Shown: positions 28,547 to 39,567, numbered from the stretch's first letter. The stretch is 64,000 nt of DNA from Cupriavidus sp. U2 (GCF_009663685.2 NZ_RCOG02000002.1:248001-312000); one strand, 5' to 3'. Program-made: numbers and translations. The notes: generated by a model from the letters alone, not told the origin.

Positions 28547-29229
28547 TATGCCAACCCTTCCTCAAAGGCGATGGCTGCATCGACTGCGGCAACAGGTACG
28601 TCGTAGAGCTTTGCAACGAGACCCTTGTCGCCTTCCGCGAGGTAGGCCTCATGAAGGATTGAGGTTTTGACGGCGCCGTCGGTCACGACCGGCTTGCCGA
28701 AGGCAATCTGGGGATCCAGAACGACTGCCTTGCTACGCGGGGACGGATACCAGCGTGCGGCACATTCGTCGGGACCGAACTCGATACCCCGATACAACGA
28801 TGGCTCGATGACCTTGCGGAATGCGTACTGTTGCCTTACCAGGTCCAGCAGTTCCGTCTCGCCTGTTTCGCGCATGGCGGACGCAAAGATCGTGCGTCCA
28901 TCCGTCCTGAATTGCCGGGACGTGAATGGATAGTCGCTTGCGAACAATTCACGTGCACGCACACTAGCCACGCGGATTGTCTGCAGGCTTACGCCATGCT
29001 GTCGGAATGCCTTTACGAAACGGACCTCCAGGAGATCATGGAAACTGATGCCATCGAGTTCCGCGTGCGAAAGCTCTGTATCCCAGAGCGGCGGGACAGC
29101 GGCGGTTGTCTGGCTTCGCTTGTCCTTGTACGCGTAGCCGTCGAGCCAACGGCGAAGATCGCGGATGGGAATCCTCGTCAGCCGGGCGGCTTCTGGAAAG
29201 GTATACAGGCCGATGCCTGTCAGCTTCAT
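28546..29229 (-). CDS. DUF433 antitoxin with MerR-like N-terminus
   Basis: The 227-residue protein has an N-terminal winged-helix-like part (YTFPEAARLTRIPIRDLRRWLDG) and a C-terminal DUF433 domain (LDPQIAFGKPVVTDGAVKTSILHEAYLAEGDKGLVAKLYDVPVAAVDAAIAFEEGL). DUF433 proteins partner PIN-like/DUF5615 toxins. The gene stop overlaps the toxin start by 1 base. The longer N-terminal part is expected to bind the operon promoter and autoregulate, leaving the DUF433 part to block the toxin. Length is about twice that of the simplest DUF433 antitoxins, consistent with the fusion. Confidence 0.82.
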   Translation of the reverse strand: MKLTGIGLYTFPEAARLTRIPIRDLRRWLDGYAYKDKRSQTTAAVPPLWDTELSHAELDGISFHDLLEVRFVKAFRQHGVSLQTIRVASVRARELFASDYPFTSRQFRTDGRTIFASAMRETGETELLDLVRQQYAFRKVIEPSLYRGIEFGPDECAARWYPSPRSKAVVLDPQIAFGKPVVTDGAVKTSILHEAYLAEGDKGLVAKLYDVPVAAVDAAIAFEEGLA

Positions 29230-29388
29230 AAATCCTCCCCATTAAAATGCGCCGTTGTGACTTGAGTTCGACCGATGCCGATTCTACCGAAATCGGCGAT
29301 GGCGCAGCGGGCGTTGCGCGGGATACCCGCTTGACCCTGCTCAGTGATCGCGCAGGTTCTGCCCACGGCTTGGACCACTGACCTGCAC

Positions 29389-30816
29389 TCACTTCCCAAT
29401 ACAGAACCGTGTAAAGATCGTCCCCAGCAAATCGTCGCTGGTGAACTCGCCGGTGATGCTGTTCAGGTGGTCCTGCGCGAGCCGGAGTTCTTCGGCGAAG
29501 AGGTCCAGGGCCTGGGCGTTTTGCTCGGCGCGTTCGACGGCGCAGTCCAGGTGCGACTGGGCATTGCGCAGCGCGGTCAGGTGGCGTTCGCGGGCCAGGA
29601 AGGTGCCTTCGTTGCCCGACTGCCAGCCGATCAGGCGCAGCAGTTCGCGGCGCATCAGGTCGATGCCGGCGCCGGTGCGCGCCGAGATCCAGATCTCGGT
29701 GGGATTGGGGCCGTTGGCGGCCACCACGTGCGGGCGGTTGCCGCCGAAGCCCATCTGGCCGGCCGCCGGCGCCACGTCGATCTTGTTGACCACGCGCACG
29801 ATCGGCGATCCCGGCGGCAGCTGGCCGCTCAGGCGGTCGTCGATGTGATCGTCGATTTCCGAAATGCCGTGTTCCAGGTAGTCGGCCGCGTCCACCAGGT
29901 GCAGCACGATGTCGGCGCGGCGGATCGCGTCCCAGGTGCGTTCGATGCCGATGCGTTCCACCTCGTCGGCGGCATCGTCGCGCAGGCCGGCGGTGTCGAT
30001 GATATGCAGTGGGATGCCGTCGATCTGGATGGTTTCGCGCACCCGGTCTCGCGTGGTGCCGGCGATCGGCGTGACGATGGCCAGCTCCGCACCCGCCAGC
30101 GCATTGAGCAGCGACGACTTGCCGACGTTCGGCTGCCCGGCCAGCACCACCGACAGCCCTTCACGCAGCAGCGACCCCTGCCGCGCCTGCTTGAGCACGC
30201 CAGCGAGGCTTTCGCGAATGCGCGTGAGCTGGCCGCGTGCGTCGGACGCTTCCAGGAAGTCGATTTCTTCCTCGGGAAAGTCGAGCGTGGCTTCCACCAG
30301 CATGCGCAGGTGGATGACCTGTTCGACCAGCGCGTGGATGGCCCGCGAGAACTCGCCCTCCATCGAGCGCGCTGCCGAACGGGCGGCGGCCGCGGTGCTG
30401 GCTTCGATCAGGTCGGCCACGGCCTCGGCCTGCGCCAGGTCGAGTTTGTCGTTCAGGAACGCGCGGCGCGTGAATTCGCCAGGCTCGGCCACGCGCAGTC
30501 CGATGTCCTTGCCGGCTTCCAGGCAGCGCGCCAGCAGCATCTGCATCACCACGGGTCCGCCGTGGCCCTGCAGTTCCAGCACTTCCTCGCCGGTGTAGGA
30601 ATTGGGTGCCGGGAAGTACAGCGCCAGGCCGTGGTCGATGACCTTGCCGTGGCCGTCCAGGAACGGCAGGTAGGTGGCATGGCGCGGCTGCAGCGCGCGG
30701 CCGCAGACGGCGCGCATGACGCTGCCAACATCGGGGCCGGATACGCGCACGACGCCGATGCCGCCGCGGCCCGGTGCGGTGGCGATGGCGGCGATGGGAA
30801 GCTGGGTTGCTGTCAT
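29389..30816 (-). CDS. mnmE: tRNA uridine-5-carboxymethylaminomethyl(34) synthesis GTPase MnmE
   Basis: 475 residues from the ATG at 30816 ([26 protein letters not shown]). It has the N-terminal formyl-THF-binding domain, helical domain, G domain with P-loop [14 protein letters not shown] and GTTRD switch, DTAGLRD, NKID, and the family-defining C-terminal CIGK. With MnmG it modifies the wobble uridine of several tRNAs. An open frame extends to 30930 but lacks support. Position is the expected one downstream of yidC near oriC, though two extra genes (CHAD, tam) come between here. Confidence 0.97.
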   Translation of the reverse strand: MTATQLPIAAIATAPGRGGIGVVRVSGPDVGSVMRAVCGRALQPRHATYLPFLDGHGKVIDHGLALYFPAPNSYTGEEVLELQGHGGPVVMQMLLARCLEAGKDIGLRVAEPGEFTRRAFLNDKLDLAQAEAVADLIEASTAAAARSAARSMEGEFSRAIHALVEQVIHLRMLVEATLDFPEEEIDFLEASDARGQLTRIRESLAGVLKQARQGSLLREGLSVVLAGQPNVGKSSLLNALAGAELAIVTPIAGTTRDRVRETIQIDGIPLHIIDTAGLRDDAADEVERIGIERTWDAIRRADIVLHLVDAADYLEHGISEIDDHIDDRLSGQLPPGSPIVRVVNKIDVAPAAGQMGFGGNRPHVVAANGPNPTEIWISARTGAGIDLMRRELLRLIGWQSGNEGTFLARERHLTALRNAQSHLDCAVERAEQNAQALDLFAEELRLAQDHLNSITGEFTSDDLLGTIFTRFCIGK

Positions 30817-30862
30817 GTGCGGTATTGTCGCAGATCGCCCAGCCGGCAGGATGGGCCGCGGC

Positions 30863-31636
30863 TCATGCCGGCGAGTCGCCCGGGGGGTCGACGGACAGGC
30901 ACTCGCACAGCAGCCGCCGCGCCACGGCACCGTCGATCACGGCGCCAAGTTCCGACTGCCGCGCCACGAGCTTCTTGCGCAGGCGTTTGCGGTAGCGGCC
31001 GGGCAAGACGTCCGACAGCGCCTCGATCGCATAGCGCAGCCGCTTGTTGCCGATGCGCAGCTTGTGGACGTGTTCGGTCTTCCCGTCCCGGGCGATGCGA
31101 GCCCGCTCGCGAACCTTGTCGCGCGCCTTGCGGATCCGCTTGGACGCGAAATTCTCCAGCCTGCCCTTGGCATCCTGTTCCGACAGATGCAGCAGGTCGC
31201 GTTTCAACGTCGGTAGCGGGGATTGCCGGTAACGTGACAGTTTTGTCATCATCTCGGCGTGGGCGATCGTGCGTCTGGCCTGGGCGGTGTCGATCAGTGC
31301 CACCAGCATGGCGTCTTCCGGCTGCTTCACCAGGGCCGGGGCCAGGGTCTCGGCGATAAAGACGTCCCAGTCGCGTACATTGCCGGCGGCGTCGGCGACA
31401 TCGTGCAGCACCTGTTTCCAGCGGGCCTTTACCTGGCCCTGCAGCACGGGCCCGAACGCCCATGCCACGGCACGAAGATGACGAACGGCGACGCGCAGCG
31501 CGTGGACATCCTCGACCTCGTCGCGATGCTGCAGTGCGTCCAGACGATCGTGAACGGCCCTCAGGCCCGCTTCGCCCAACGCAACGAACGCGGCGGCGGG
31601 ACGCATTTTCCGGTGCAGCACAGGCTGACGGCTCAT
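30863..31636 (-). CDS. CHAD domain-containing protein
   Basis: The 257-residue protein is almost entirely a CHAD domain: conserved basic/His residues in [15 protein letters not shown] and [19 protein letters not shown], on a helical-repeat frame. CHAD proteins bind polyphosphate, and many locate to polyphosphate granules. It ends 46 bases before the mnmE start and may be in one transcript with it. No CYTH or polyphosphate kinase gene is beside it. Confidence 0.9.
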   Translation of the reverse strand: MSRQPVLHRKMRPAAAFVALGEAGLRAVHDRLDALQHRDEVEDVHALRVAVRHLRAVAWAFGPVLQGQVKARWKQVLHDVADAAGNVRDWDVFIAETLAPALVKQPEDAMLVALIDTAQARRTIAHAEMMTKLSRYRQSPLPTLKRDLLHLSEQDAKGRLENFASKRIRKARDKVRERARIARDGKTEHVHKLRIGNKRLRYAIEALSDVLPGRYRKRLRKKLVARQSELGAVIDGAVARRLLCECLSVDPPGDSPA

Positions 31637-31730
31637 TGCGATGTCTCTGAAGTGGAAAGAGAGTTACTGCGCAACGTCCGTCTAGTGTAGGCGATGGCGC
31701 ACGCCGCCGCCGTCCGCCGCCGTCTGATTC

Positions 31731-32501
31731 CTAACGCGTCGCCACGATGAACACGCGCGGAAACGGCAGCAGCACGGTGCCGTCGGGCATGGCGGGAAAT
31801 ACCTTGGCCAGCGCGGCTTCGTACTGCCGCAGATATTCGGCGCGCTCGGCTTCGTCCAGCGGCGCCAGGAAGGGCCGCAGGCCGCTGCCCTTGAACCATT
31901 CGACAACCGCGGCCGCGCCGCCCTTGAGCGGATGCTGGTAGATCGTGCGCCAGATATCCACGCGCGAGCAGTGCGGCTTGAGCTGTTCGTAATACCAGCG
32001 TTCCGATGCCAGTGCGGTGCGGGCATCGGCGGCGGCGGCCAGCTTGGGCGCCCAGGGGCCGTTCAGCGCCGTTTCGCGCATCAGCAGGTGCGGCGGCTCG
32101 TTGAGGTTGTCCGGCATCTGCACGGCCAGGCTGCCGCCCGGCGCAAGCTTGCGGACCAGCGACGGAAACAGCGTGGCGTGATCGGGCACCCACTGGAACA
32201 CCGCATTGGCCAGGATCACGTCCCAGGGGCCGCCATCAGCCCATTGCGTGACGTCGGCGATCTCGAAGCGCAGGTTTGGCAGCCGCTTGCGCGCGGCGGC
32301 GATCATGTCGGCGTCGCTGTCCAGGCCGGTGACCTCGGCGCTGCCGTAGCGGGCCGCCAGGACCTCGGTCGAGTTGCCGGGCCCGCAGCCGACGTCGACC
32401 ACGCGCGCGGCGTTGGCGGTGGGGATGGCCCCGACCAGATCCCGCACCGGGCGGGTCCGTTCATCCTCGAATTGCACGTACTGGCTGGCCGACCACGTCA
32501 T
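31731..32501 (-). CDS. tam: Trans-aconitate 2-methyltransferase
   Basis: The 256-residue SAM-dependent methyltransferase has motif I VVDVGCGPGNSTEVL and starts WSASQYVQFEDERTRPVRDL, as in Tam, with AVFQWVPDH. It methyl-esterifies trans-aconitate, a spontaneous inhibitor of the TCA cycle. The ATG at 32501 has an AAGGGGA site 7 bases upstream. A cluster of ATAAGAC direct/inverted repeats 32-54 bases upstream may control it. It is separated from yidC by the yidC terminator. Confidence 0.9.
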   Translation of the reverse strand: MTWSASQYVQFEDERTRPVRDLVGAIPTANAARVVDVGCGPGNSTEVLAARYGSAEVTGLDSDADMIAAARKRLPNLRFEIADVTQWADGGPWDVILANAVFQWVPDHATLFPSLVRKLAPGGSLAVQMPDNLNEPPHLLMRETALNGPWAPKLAAAADARTALASERWYYEQLKPHCSRVDIWRTIYQHPLKGGAAAVVEWFKGSGLRPFLAPLDEAERAEYLRQYEAALAKVFPAMPDGTVLLPFPRVFIVATR

Positions 32502-32532
32502 GGCGTATCCCCTTGTCCGGTTAATGGGCTCA

Positions 32533-32555
32533 AGTCTTATATAAGACATAAGACT
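32533..32555 (-). promoter_or_regulatory. Inverted/direct repeat upstream of tam (candidate operator)
   Basis: Arms AGTCTTAT (32533-32540) and ATAAGACT (32548-32555) form an inverted repeat, and ATAAGAC also occurs as tandem copies at 32541 and 32548. It lies 32-54 bases before the tam start, AT-rich in a GC-rich context, so it may be the promoter core with an overlapping operator. Confidence 0.55.
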
Positions 32556-32575
32556 GGAAGCATACGCCGAAAAAG

Positions 32576-32602
32576 AAAAACCCGGCTGGCAGCCGGGTTT
32601 TT
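32576..32602 (-). terminator. Bidirectional intrinsic terminator after yidC
   Basis: AAAAA - CCCGGCT - GGC - AGCCGGG - TTTTT: a perfect 7-bp GC stem with A and T runs on each side. It lies 27 bases beyond the yidC stop codon. Confidence 0.9.
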
Positions 32603-32628
32603 CGTGGATAGGGTTTGCAACCGCCGGA

Positions 32629-34305
32629 TCAGCTCTTGGCCACTGCCGCGGTCTTGCCCTTGCCGAGCATGCGGTTGATCTGCCACTGCTGGGCGATCGA
32701 CAGGATGTTGTTCACAACCCAGTACAGCACCAGGCCGGCCGGGAAGAAGAAGAACATGAACGAGAACACCAGCGGCATGATCATCATGACCTTGGCCTGG
32801 ACGGGGTCCGGCGGCGTCGGGTTCAGCTTGGTCTGCACGAACATCGACACGGCCATCACGATCGGCAGGATGTAGAACGGATCCGGCACCGACAGGTCAT
32901 GGATCCAGCCCAGCCACGGCGCACCGCGCATTTCCACCGACGACAGCAGCACCCAGTACAGCGCGATGAACACCGGGATCTGGATCACGATGGGCAAGCA
33001 GCCGCCGAGCGGATTGACCTTCTCGGTGCGGTACAGCGCCATCATTTCCTGGTTCATCTTCTGCGGATCGCCCTTGTAGCGTTCGCGGATGGCCGTCATG
33101 CGCGGCTGCAGGTCCTTCATCTTGCCCATCGACTTGTAGCTGGCAGCCGACAGCGGGAAGAACACCAGCTTGATCAGCACGGTCAGCGCGATGATCGACC
33201 AGCCCCAGTTGTTCAGGAAGCCGTGGAGCTTTTCCAGCAGCCAGAACAGCGGCTTGGCCAGGATGGTCAGCCAGCCGTAGTCCTTCACCAGTTCCAGGCC
33301 CGGCGTGATCTGCTCGAGCATGCGCTCTTCCTGCGGGCCGGCGAACAGGCGGGCATCGGTGCTCACCGTTGCGCCCGGCGCCAGCTGGCCCAGCGGCTGC
33401 TGGATACCCACGCGGTACAGGTTCGGGTCGATCTGCTCGGCGTAGAAGCTGTGCTGCTTGCCGTTCTGCGGAATCCAGGCCGACGCGAAGTAGTGCTGCA
33501 CCATCGCCACCCAGCCGTTGTCGGTGGCGGCCGGCACGGAGGCCTTGCCCTTGGCGATGTCGTCGAACGTGATCTTGTGGTACTTGTCGGCGTTCGTGTA
33601 GATGGCCGGGCCCGTGAACGTGCTGTAGAACTGCGACTGTTCCACCTTGGTGCCGTCACGCGCCAGTTCCAGATACAGCGTCGGCGAAACCGGGGCGGTA
33701 CCGGTGTTCGTCACGTCGAAGCGGGCGTCGACCACGTAGCTGCCCTTGCGGAACGTGTAGGTCTTCACGAACTTGACGCCGCTCTTCTCGGCGGTCAGCA
33801 CGAGGTCGAGCTTGTCCTGGCCCGGTGCCAGCGAGCGGGCACCCGGGGCGGCGGTGAACACCGTGGTGTGGTTCGGCAGGTCGCCGCCGATCAGGCCGGA
33901 ACGCGCCAGATAGGTGCGCTGTGCATCACGTTCGAACAATACAACGGGCTTGCCGTCCTTCTCGTGCTCGTTGAGCAGTTCCAGCCGCGACAGGATGCCG
34001 CCTGCGGTGTCGATCTCGGCACGCACTTCGTCAGTGGTGACGATGACCTTCTCGCCAGTGGGCTGGACAGCCGCCTGCGGCGCGCCCGGCACGGCGCCCG
34101 GGGCCGACGCGCTGGTGGCCTTGGCCTTGGGCACGTCACCCTGCGCCGTGGCGCCGCTTGCGCCAGCGGCCGGGGCGGCCTGCTGTTGCGTGTTGGCGCT
34201 CGGGAAGAACATCGACGCGTGGCCGTTGGCGCGCTGCCAGTTGTCGTAGAGCAGCACGAGGGACATCGAGAAGATGACCCACAGGATGGTGCGTTTGATA
34301 TCCAT
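32629..34305 (-). CDS. yidC: Membrane protein insertase YidC
   Basis: 558 residues, the usual size for Gram-negative YidC. N-terminal TM ([18 protein letters not shown]), a large periplasmic beta-supersandwich domain to about residue 350, then the conserved insertase core with TM2-TM6 ([67 protein letters not shown]). The core arginine of the hydrophilic groove is expected in the first of these. It inserts membrane proteins with or without SecYEG. It is the last gene of the rpmH-rnpA-yidD-yidC operon. Confidence 0.98.
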   Translation of the reverse strand: MDIKRTILWVIFSMSLVLLYDNWQRANGHASMFFPSANTQQQAAPAAGASGATAQGDVPKAKATSASAPGAVPGAPQAAVQPTGEKVIVTTDEVRAEIDTAGGILSRLELLNEHEKDGKPVVLFERDAQRTYLARSGLIGGDLPNHTTVFTAAPGARSLAPGQDKLDLVLTAEKSGVKFVKTYTFRKGSYVVDARFDVTNTGTAPVSPTLYLELARDGTKVEQSQFYSTFTGPAIYTNADKYHKITFDDIAKGKASVPAATDNGWVAMVQHYFASAWIPQNGKQHSFYAEQIDPNLYRVGIQQPLGQLAPGATVSTDARLFAGPQEERMLEQITPGLELVKDYGWLTILAKPLFWLLEKLHGFLNNWGWSIIALTVLIKLVFFPLSAASYKSMGKMKDLQPRMTAIRERYKGDPQKMNQEMMALYRTEKVNPLGGCLPIVIQIPVFIALYWVLLSSVEMRGAPWLGWIHDLSVPDPFYILPIVMAVSMFVQTKLNPTPPDPVQAKVMMIMPLVFSFMFFFFPAGLVLYWVVNNILSIAQQWQINRMLGKGKTAAVAKS

Positions 34306-34327
34306 GTCTCGCTATGGTCTGGGGGAA

Positions 34328-34627
34328 TCAGGGTCTGGGAAGCCGGACCGTGATGGACGGGCGGGCGGATGCGGTGGCTGCGGGAGGCACCGCGGAGGCC
34401 TTTCCGTGTACTACAGGCTCGGGCACGGGATCATACCCGCCCTTTGCGAAAGGATGGCAACGGCAGAGTCTGCACGCGGTCATCCACGTGCCACGCGCGG
34501 GGCCATGGCTGATGATGGCGTCGCGGGCATAGTCGGAACACGTTGGCAGGAAGCGGCACTGCGAGCCCAGGTAAGGACTCAGGGCGATCTTGTAGACGCG
34601 CAGCAGGGCAAGCAGGATTCGCTTCAT
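34328..34627 (-). CDS. yidD: Membrane protein insertion efficiency factor YidD
   Basis: 99 residues beginning [33 protein letters not shown], with the conserved Cys pattern C-x4-T-C-S-x-Y-A and the later [18 protein letters not shown]. The C-terminal 25 residues are Pro/Ala-rich and family-specific. It lies 8 bases after rnpA and 22 before yidC in a tight operon. Confidence 0.96.
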   Translation of the reverse strand: MKRILLALLRVYKIALSPYLGSQCRFLPTCSDYARDAIISHGPARGTWMTACRLCRCHPFAKGGYDPVPEPVVHGKASAVPPAATASARPSITVRLPRP

Positions 34628-34635
34628 GATGATGA

Positions 34636-35172
34636 TCAGGCAGGCGCGGGTGGCGCGGCAGGTGCGGCCGACGCAGGCGGCTCGCCGGATGCCGGGACAC
34701 TTGGCGCAGGTGGCAGCGGCCGGGCGGCCACATCCAGCAAGCTGCCGAGTTCGGCCTGGCAGGCTCGCCGTATGGCCGACCGGCTGGCAAAGTCCGCACG
34801 CGGAAACTTTGCCTGCAGCCGCAACAGGATATCGCGGCCCGCGAATTGGTCCTGCCGGCTGCGAAACAGTTCCCGCACCATGCGCTTCACCAGGTTGCGC
34901 TCCGCGGCCCGCGGCGCGAACTTCTTGCCTACGACGATGCCCAGCCGGGCCTGCGGCTGGCCATTGGCCCGCACATACAGCACGAAATGCGTACTGCGAC
35001 GCCGGGGCCGCAAAGCAAAAACGGATGAAAATTCATCCGTCTTTGTCAGCCTCGCGGCTTTGGGAAAGGCATGGGTCGACACGCTGGTCAAAGCTAGCGG
35101 ACAAGCCGGGCTTCGGCGGCGGCGGTCCTGGCCATCCTGAGTGCGAGGCGCTGGACCGGACGACGGATGCAA
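34636..35172 (-). CDS. rnpA: Ribonuclease P protein component
   Basis: RnpA is recognised by [19 protein letters not shown], the [28 protein letters not shown] signature (RNR motif) and KFPRADF. It is the protein subunit that helps RNase P RNA cut tRNA leaders. The open frame gives 178 residues, longer than the usual 115-145. The start is uncertain: a GTG at 35082 gives 148 residues beginning close to HAFPKA, which fits better. A C-terminal Pro/Ala tail of about 30 residues is typical for Cupriavidus-like species. It follows rpmH. Confidence 0.93.
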   Translation of the reverse strand: MHPSSGPAPRTQDGQDRRRRSPACPLALTSVSTHAFPKAARLTKTDEFSSVFALRPRRRSTHFVLYVRANGQPQARLGIVVGKKFAPRAAERNLVKRMVRELFRSRQDQFAGRDILLRLQAKFPRADFASRSAIRRACQAELGSLLDVAARPLPPAPSVPASGEPPASAAPAAPPAPA

Positions 35173-35224
35173 CGCGGACGACGAACCGTCACGCTGCCTG
35201 CCATCCGGGCCGGTCGCCCGGCCC

Positions 35225-35359
35225 TCAGATTGCCAGGCGCTTGCGGCCCTTGGCGCGGCGGGCGTTGATCACGGCACGGCCGCCGCGGGTCTTCATGCGC
35301 ACGCGGAAACCATGGGTACGCTTGCGGCGGGTAACGGAAGGTTGGTAGGTACGTTTCAT
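35225..35359 (-). CDS. rpmH: Ribosomal protein bL34
   Basis: 44 residues, [20 protein letters not shown]... ending in RKRLAI, an almost invariant protein of the large ribosomal subunit. It heads the rpmH-rnpA-yidD-yidC operon and faces dnaA across the origin region. An AGAGAG ribosome site precedes the ATG. Confidence 0.98.
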   Translation of the reverse strand: MKRTYQPSVTRRKRTHGFRVRMKTRGGRAVINARRAKGRKRLAI

Positions 35360-36221
35360 GTTGCACTCTCTGGTTGATCCGGGCTTTCCGGGCGTCGGCC
35401 GTTGCCGGGACGCCTTGGCCGCCGCGTATGGTTCGCATGGGGCTGCCGCAATGCAGACGCTCGGTATCCGTTGAGGTTGCTGCGGCGATGCCGACGATTC
35501 TGGTTCTGTCTTGCTGCCGGCCGCCGCTGGCCCTTGGCCGTATGGGCCGGAGGCGCTGGCGGGGATCAGGCCGCTTGCCTGATGCCGCACATGTTTGACA
35601 TGTGGCGGTACGGGCCAGACCCGGCGATGCGCATACGTGATCCCCTGCCGCATCGCAGAACCCGCCATTTAACCGATTTTCGACGCGAGTGTCAAGGCGC
35701 TGGACGGCCACTTCCGGCATGCGCGCGACATGTGCGGTGCAAGCCCCTGTCCACCGCAGTGCTCCATTGTCCACAACGGTCGGTGGGTAACTCTGTGGGT
35801 ATTCCCGGTCACCTATTGGTGGTAGCGCAGCGGGTCAAGTCCTTGTTTCCGATGGATTATCGGGTGCGTAAGGCCTTTGTGTGGCGCGGCTTGCGCGTCG
35901 GTTGTGCACACAAATCCACTGAATTTTCACAACTTGTCCACAGGGTTATCCTTTGTGGATAACTTGGGGCGGGGGGTACAATCCGGGTCCAAACACTACA
36001 CGGGCCGCGTGGCGCACGCGCAACCCGGGTCTGCCTGCCTCGGTATACCGTGACGTATACCCGATCGAGCTGCCGTTTCGATGCACTGCATTCGTGGACG
36101 GCTTATTGCCTTTCGCCGTCGAGACATGACGCGCAAGGCACGTGCAGGGGCCCGGAACGCAAGCGCCGCGTCCACCCGTGACGTGGCATCGGCACGATGG
36201 CACGGTCACTCAGAAGAACAC
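35360..36221. other. rpmH-dnaA intergenic region: candidate oriC with DnaA boxes
   Basis: 862 bases without a gene. DnaA-box-like 9-mers cluster in the dnaA-proximal part: TTGTCCACA at 35767-35775 and 35934-35942, a perfect TTATCCACA on the minus strand at 35954-35962, and a looser TTGTGCACA at 35902-35910. The last boxes form an inverted GTTATCC / GGATAAC pair. The surrounding stretch 35915-35965 is locally AT-rich. This is the usual oriC location in Burkholderiales. The first 400 bases carry the rpmH promoter but no further structure I could support. Confidence 0.8.
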
Positions 36222-37943
36222 ATGCAAGATTTCTGGCAGGCTGCAGCCGCGCAACTCGAGCGCGAACTGACGCCCCAACAATTCAAAACCTGGATCAAGC
36301 CGTTGGCGCCCGTCGCCTTCGACGAGGAAGCGCATGCGCTGCGGATTGCCGCGCCCAACCGCTTCAAGCTCGACTGGGTCAAGAGCCAGTTTTCGGGACG
36401 GATCACCGCGCTTGCGTGCGAATACTGGGAAACGCAGGTCAGCGTTCACTTCGTTCTGGATCCCGCGGCCTCGGGCCGTGCGGCCACTTATACGCAACAA
36501 GCCATGCAGCAGGGCGGCCACGATGGCATGACGTCCGCTGCAATGGGTACGGGCGGCGGCGCCTATCCCGGGGCCTCGGCCGGCATGCCGGGCCAGGCCT
36601 ATGGTCACGCGCCGGCGCCGCATCCGCAGTCGCTCCAGGCGGGCGGCTATCACGAGCACGCCGGCCAGCCGAACGGCGGCCAGCCCGGCTATGGTGCGCC
36701 GGCCGGCCAGGTGCCCTACCCGGCCGGCCCTGGCGGCATGCCGCATCGCGGCGCGGCGCCGACCGGGCATCCGCTGCAGGCGGCCTCCAATATGCCGATG
36801 CAGGACATGGGCGACATCGACGTGGCCCAGATGGATGCGTCCGAAGCCAGCGCGCGTTCCTATCGCGTGCCGGCCCAGCAGCCGGCCGCGGCCGGCACGC
36901 AGCCGACCGACACGGTGCACGAGCGTTCGCGCCTGAACCCGATCCTGACGTTCGACAACTTCGTGACCGGCAAGGCCAACCAGCTGGCCCGCGCCGCAGC
37001 CATCCAGGTGGCCAACAACCCGGGCAAGTCGTACAACCCGCTCTACCTGTATGGCGGCGTCGGCCTGGGCAAGACCCACCTGATCCATGCCATCGGCAAC
37101 TTCATGCTGATGGAGAACCCGCGCGCGCGCATCCGCTATATCCATGCCGAGCAATACGTGTCGGACGTGGTGAAGGCCTATCAGCGTAAGGCGTTCGACG
37201 AGTTCAAGCGGTATTACCACTCGCTCGACCTGCTGCTGATCGACGATATTCAGTTTTTCTCGGGCAAGAACCGCACGCAGGAAGAATTCTTCTACGCGTT
37301 CGAGGCGCTGATCGCCAACCGCGCGCAGGTGATCATCACCAGCGATACGTATCCGAAGGAAATCACCGGCATCGATGACCGGCTGATCTCGCGCTTCGAC
37401 TCCGGCCTGACCGTGGCGATCGAGCCGCCCGAGCTGGAAATGCGCGTGGCCATCCTGATGAAGAAGGCCGCCGCCGAGAACGTGAGCGTGCCGGAAGAAG
37501 TGGCATTTTTCGTCGCCAAGCACCTGCGCTCCAACGTGCGCGAACTGGAAGGCGCGCTGCGCAAGATCCTGGCGTTCTCGAACTTCCACGGCAAGGACAT
37601 CACGATCGAGGTTACGCGCGAGGCGCTCAAGGACCTGCTGACCGTGCAGAACCGCCAGATCTCGGTGGAGAACATCCAGAAGACCTGCGCCGACTTCTAC
37701 AACATCAAGGTCGCGGACATGTACTCGAAGAAGCGGCCGGCCAATATTGCGCGGCCGCGCCAGATCGCGATGTACCTGGCCAAGGAACTGACGCAGAAGA
37801 GCCTGCCGGAAATCGGCGAGCTGTTCGGCGGACGCGACCACACCACGGTGCTGCACGCCGTGCGCAAGATCGCCGACGAGCGTGGCAAGGACGCGCAGCT
37901 GAATCACGAACTGCACGTGCTGGAACAGACGCTCAAGGGCTGA
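36222..37943 (+). CDS. dnaA: Chromosomal replication initiator protein DnaA
   Basis: 573 residues from the ATG at 36222 ([27 protein letters not shown], the standard domain I start); the frame is open from 36081 but without family similarity. Domain II is a long Gly/Pro/His/Gln-rich linker (about residues 90-230). The AAA+ domain has P-loop [10 protein letters not shown] (about 278-287), Walker [10 protein letters not shown] and sensor II. The C-terminal DnaA-box-binding signature [15 protein letters not shown] is intact. It initiates replication at the adjacent DnaA-box cluster and probably autoregulates. Confidence 0.98.
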   Translation: MQDFWQAAAAQLERELTPQQFKTWIKPLAPVAFDEEAHALRIAAPNRFKLDWVKSQFSGRITALACEYWETQVSVHFVLDPAASGRAATYTQQAMQQGGHDGMTSAAMGTGGGAYPGASAGMPGQAYGHAPAPHPQSLQAGGYHEHAGQPNGGQPGYGAPAGQVPYPAGPGGMPHRGAAPTGHPLQAASNMPMQDMGDIDVAQMDASEASARSYRVPAQQPAAAGTQPTDTVHERSRLNPILTFDNFVTGKANQLARAAAIQVANNPGKSYNPLYLYGGVGLGKTHLIHAIGNFMLMENPRARIRYIHAEQYVSDVVKAYQRKAFDEFKRYYHSLDLLLIDDIQFFSGKNRTQEEFFYAFEALIANRAQVIITSDTYPKEITGIDDRLISRFDSGLTVAIEPPELEMRVAILMKKAAAENVSVPEEVAFFVAKHLRSNVRELEGALRKILAFSNFHGKDITIEVTREALKDLLTVQNRQISVENIQKTCADFYNIKVADMYSKKRPANIARPRQIAMYLAKELTQKSLPEIGELFGGRDHTTVLHAVRKIADERGKDAQLNHELHVLEQTLKG

Positions 37944-38273
37944 TTCGCGGGAATTGCAGGGCGGCCTTGCCGGGCTGGCATACTACTGGGTGCGCGTCCG
38001 GCGGCAAGCGGGCGCCAGAGCAACTGTTGCATCGCGGGAAACCGGCCTCAGATAAGGCTTTGCGGTGAGTCGGGACGAATTGGCGGACGTAGGCGCCCGG
38101 AGCGTGGCTTTTTGTGCACAGCCCGGCGCCCTGCCGGATTCGCCCCGCTTCACCGCAGCGGCTTATCCTTGGTACAATCCGGCATTAACTCTTTGATTCC
38201 AAAGTGGAAATTGGATATCGGAGTTTTACCTGATTCCGCGGTCGCCGACGACAAACGACGAAGGATAAATTCA
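37944..38273. other. dnaA-dnaN intergenic region
   Basis: 330 bases with no gene. It holds one DnaA-box-like 9-mer (TTGTGCACA, 38112-38120) and must contain the dnaN promoter. Nothing else could be supported. Confidence 0.5.
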
Positions 38274-39389
38274 ATGCAATTGGTCAAAACCTCGCGAGAC
38301 AACCTGCTGCGTCCGCTGCAAATCGTGAGCGGCATCGTGGAGCGCCGCCACACCCTCCCGATCCTGGCCAACCTGCTGATTCGCAAGTCCGGCTCGAACG
38401 TGTCCTTCCTCTCGACCGACATCGAGATCCAGATCACCACGCACGCCGAGTGCGGCGTGGGCAGCGACGACGTGGCCACCACCGTGGCCGCGCGCAAGCT
38501 GCTGGACATCCTGCGCGCGATGCCTGACGGCGACGTGGCGCTGTCGCTGAACGACAAGCGCATGACCGTGCAATCGGGCAAGAGCCGCTTTGCACTGCAG
38601 ACGCTGGCCGCGGAAGAATTCCCGACCGTTGCAGAGGCCGCCGAATTCAATGCGAGCGTGAGCCTGCCGCAGAAGACGTTCAAGCATCTGCTGGCGATGG
38701 TGCACTTCGCGATGGCCCAGCAGGATATCCGCTACTACCTGAACGGCATGCTGCTGGTGGTGGACGGCAAGAAGGTCATGGCCGTGGCCACCGATGGCCA
38801 CCGCCTGGCGTATTGTGGCGTGGAACTGGAAAACGAGGCGACTGGCGTGGGTTCGCGCCAGGAAGTCATCATCCCGCGCAAGACCATCCTGGAACTGCAG
38901 CGCCTGCTGGAAGACAACGACGATCCGGTTCAGGTGCAGCTGGCTGCCAACCAGGTCAAGTTCTCGTTTGCCAACGTGGAACTGATCAGCAAGCTGGTGG
39001 AGGGCAAGTTCCCGGACTTCCAGCGCGTGATCCCGAAGGGCTACAAGAATGCGTTCGCGATCGACCGCGTGCAGCTGCAGCAGGCGCTGCAGCGTACCGC
39101 GATCCTGACGACCGACAAGTTCAAGGGCGTGCGCTGCATTCTCGACACGCACGTGCTGAAGATCAGCTCGACCAACGCCGACCAGGAAGAGGCGCAGGAA
39201 GAACTGGAACTCGATTATTCGGGCGACGCGCTCGATATCGGCTTTAACGTGACCTACCTGCTCGACGTACTCGGCAATCTCAAGAGCGAGCAGGTGCAGG
39301 TCAGCCTCGGCGACTCCAATTCGAGTGCGCTGATTACCGTGCCGGAAGACGACAACTTCAAGTACGTCGTGATGCCGATGCGCATTTGA
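38274..39389 (+). CDS. dnaN: DNA polymerase III subunit beta (sliding clamp)
   Basis: 371 residues starting MQLVKTSRDNLLRPLQIVSGIVERRHTLPILAN at the ATG with an AAGGA site 8 bases upstream; the longer open frame is not used. Three clamp domains of about 120 residues are visible; the end KYVVMPMRI is the family C-terminus. It forms the ring that tethers polymerase and other clamp-binding proteins to DNA. It sits between dnaA and gyrB as in most proteobacteria. Confidence 0.98.
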   Translation: MQLVKTSRDNLLRPLQIVSGIVERRHTLPILANLLIRKSGSNVSFLSTDIEIQITTHAECGVGSDDVATTVAARKLLDILRAMPDGDVALSLNDKRMTVQSGKSRFALQTLAAEEFPTVAEAAEFNASVSLPQKTFKHLLAMVHFAMAQQDIRYYLNGMLLVVDGKKVMAVATDGHRLAYCGVELENEATGVGSRQEVIIPRKTILELQRLLEDNDDPVQVQLAANQVKFSFANVELISKLVEGKFPDFQRVIPKGYKNAFAIDRVQLQQALQRTAILTTDKFKGVRCILDTHVLKISSTNADQEEAQEELELDYSGDALDIGFNVTYLLDVLGNLKSEQVQVSLGDSNSSALITVPEDDNFKYVVMPMRI

Positions 39390-39567
39390 TGGCCAGCACC
39401 GAGTCGCCATCCATACACAATCGGGCACACACCGCAGCAGGGGCCGGGTCCACGGGATCCGCCCCTTTTGCCGTTTTTAAGTAACCCGCGAATGCGGATG
39501 TTCTGCACCCGTCGCCGTCCGGCGCAGGTTCGGATTTCTCCGCATTTGCCGTGAGTATCGTGAGTAG

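Noticed and set aside
36081-36221. N-terminal extension of dnaA
   Set aside because: The 47 extra residues are basic and unlike any DnaA domain I; the ATG at 36222 starts the conserved sequence.
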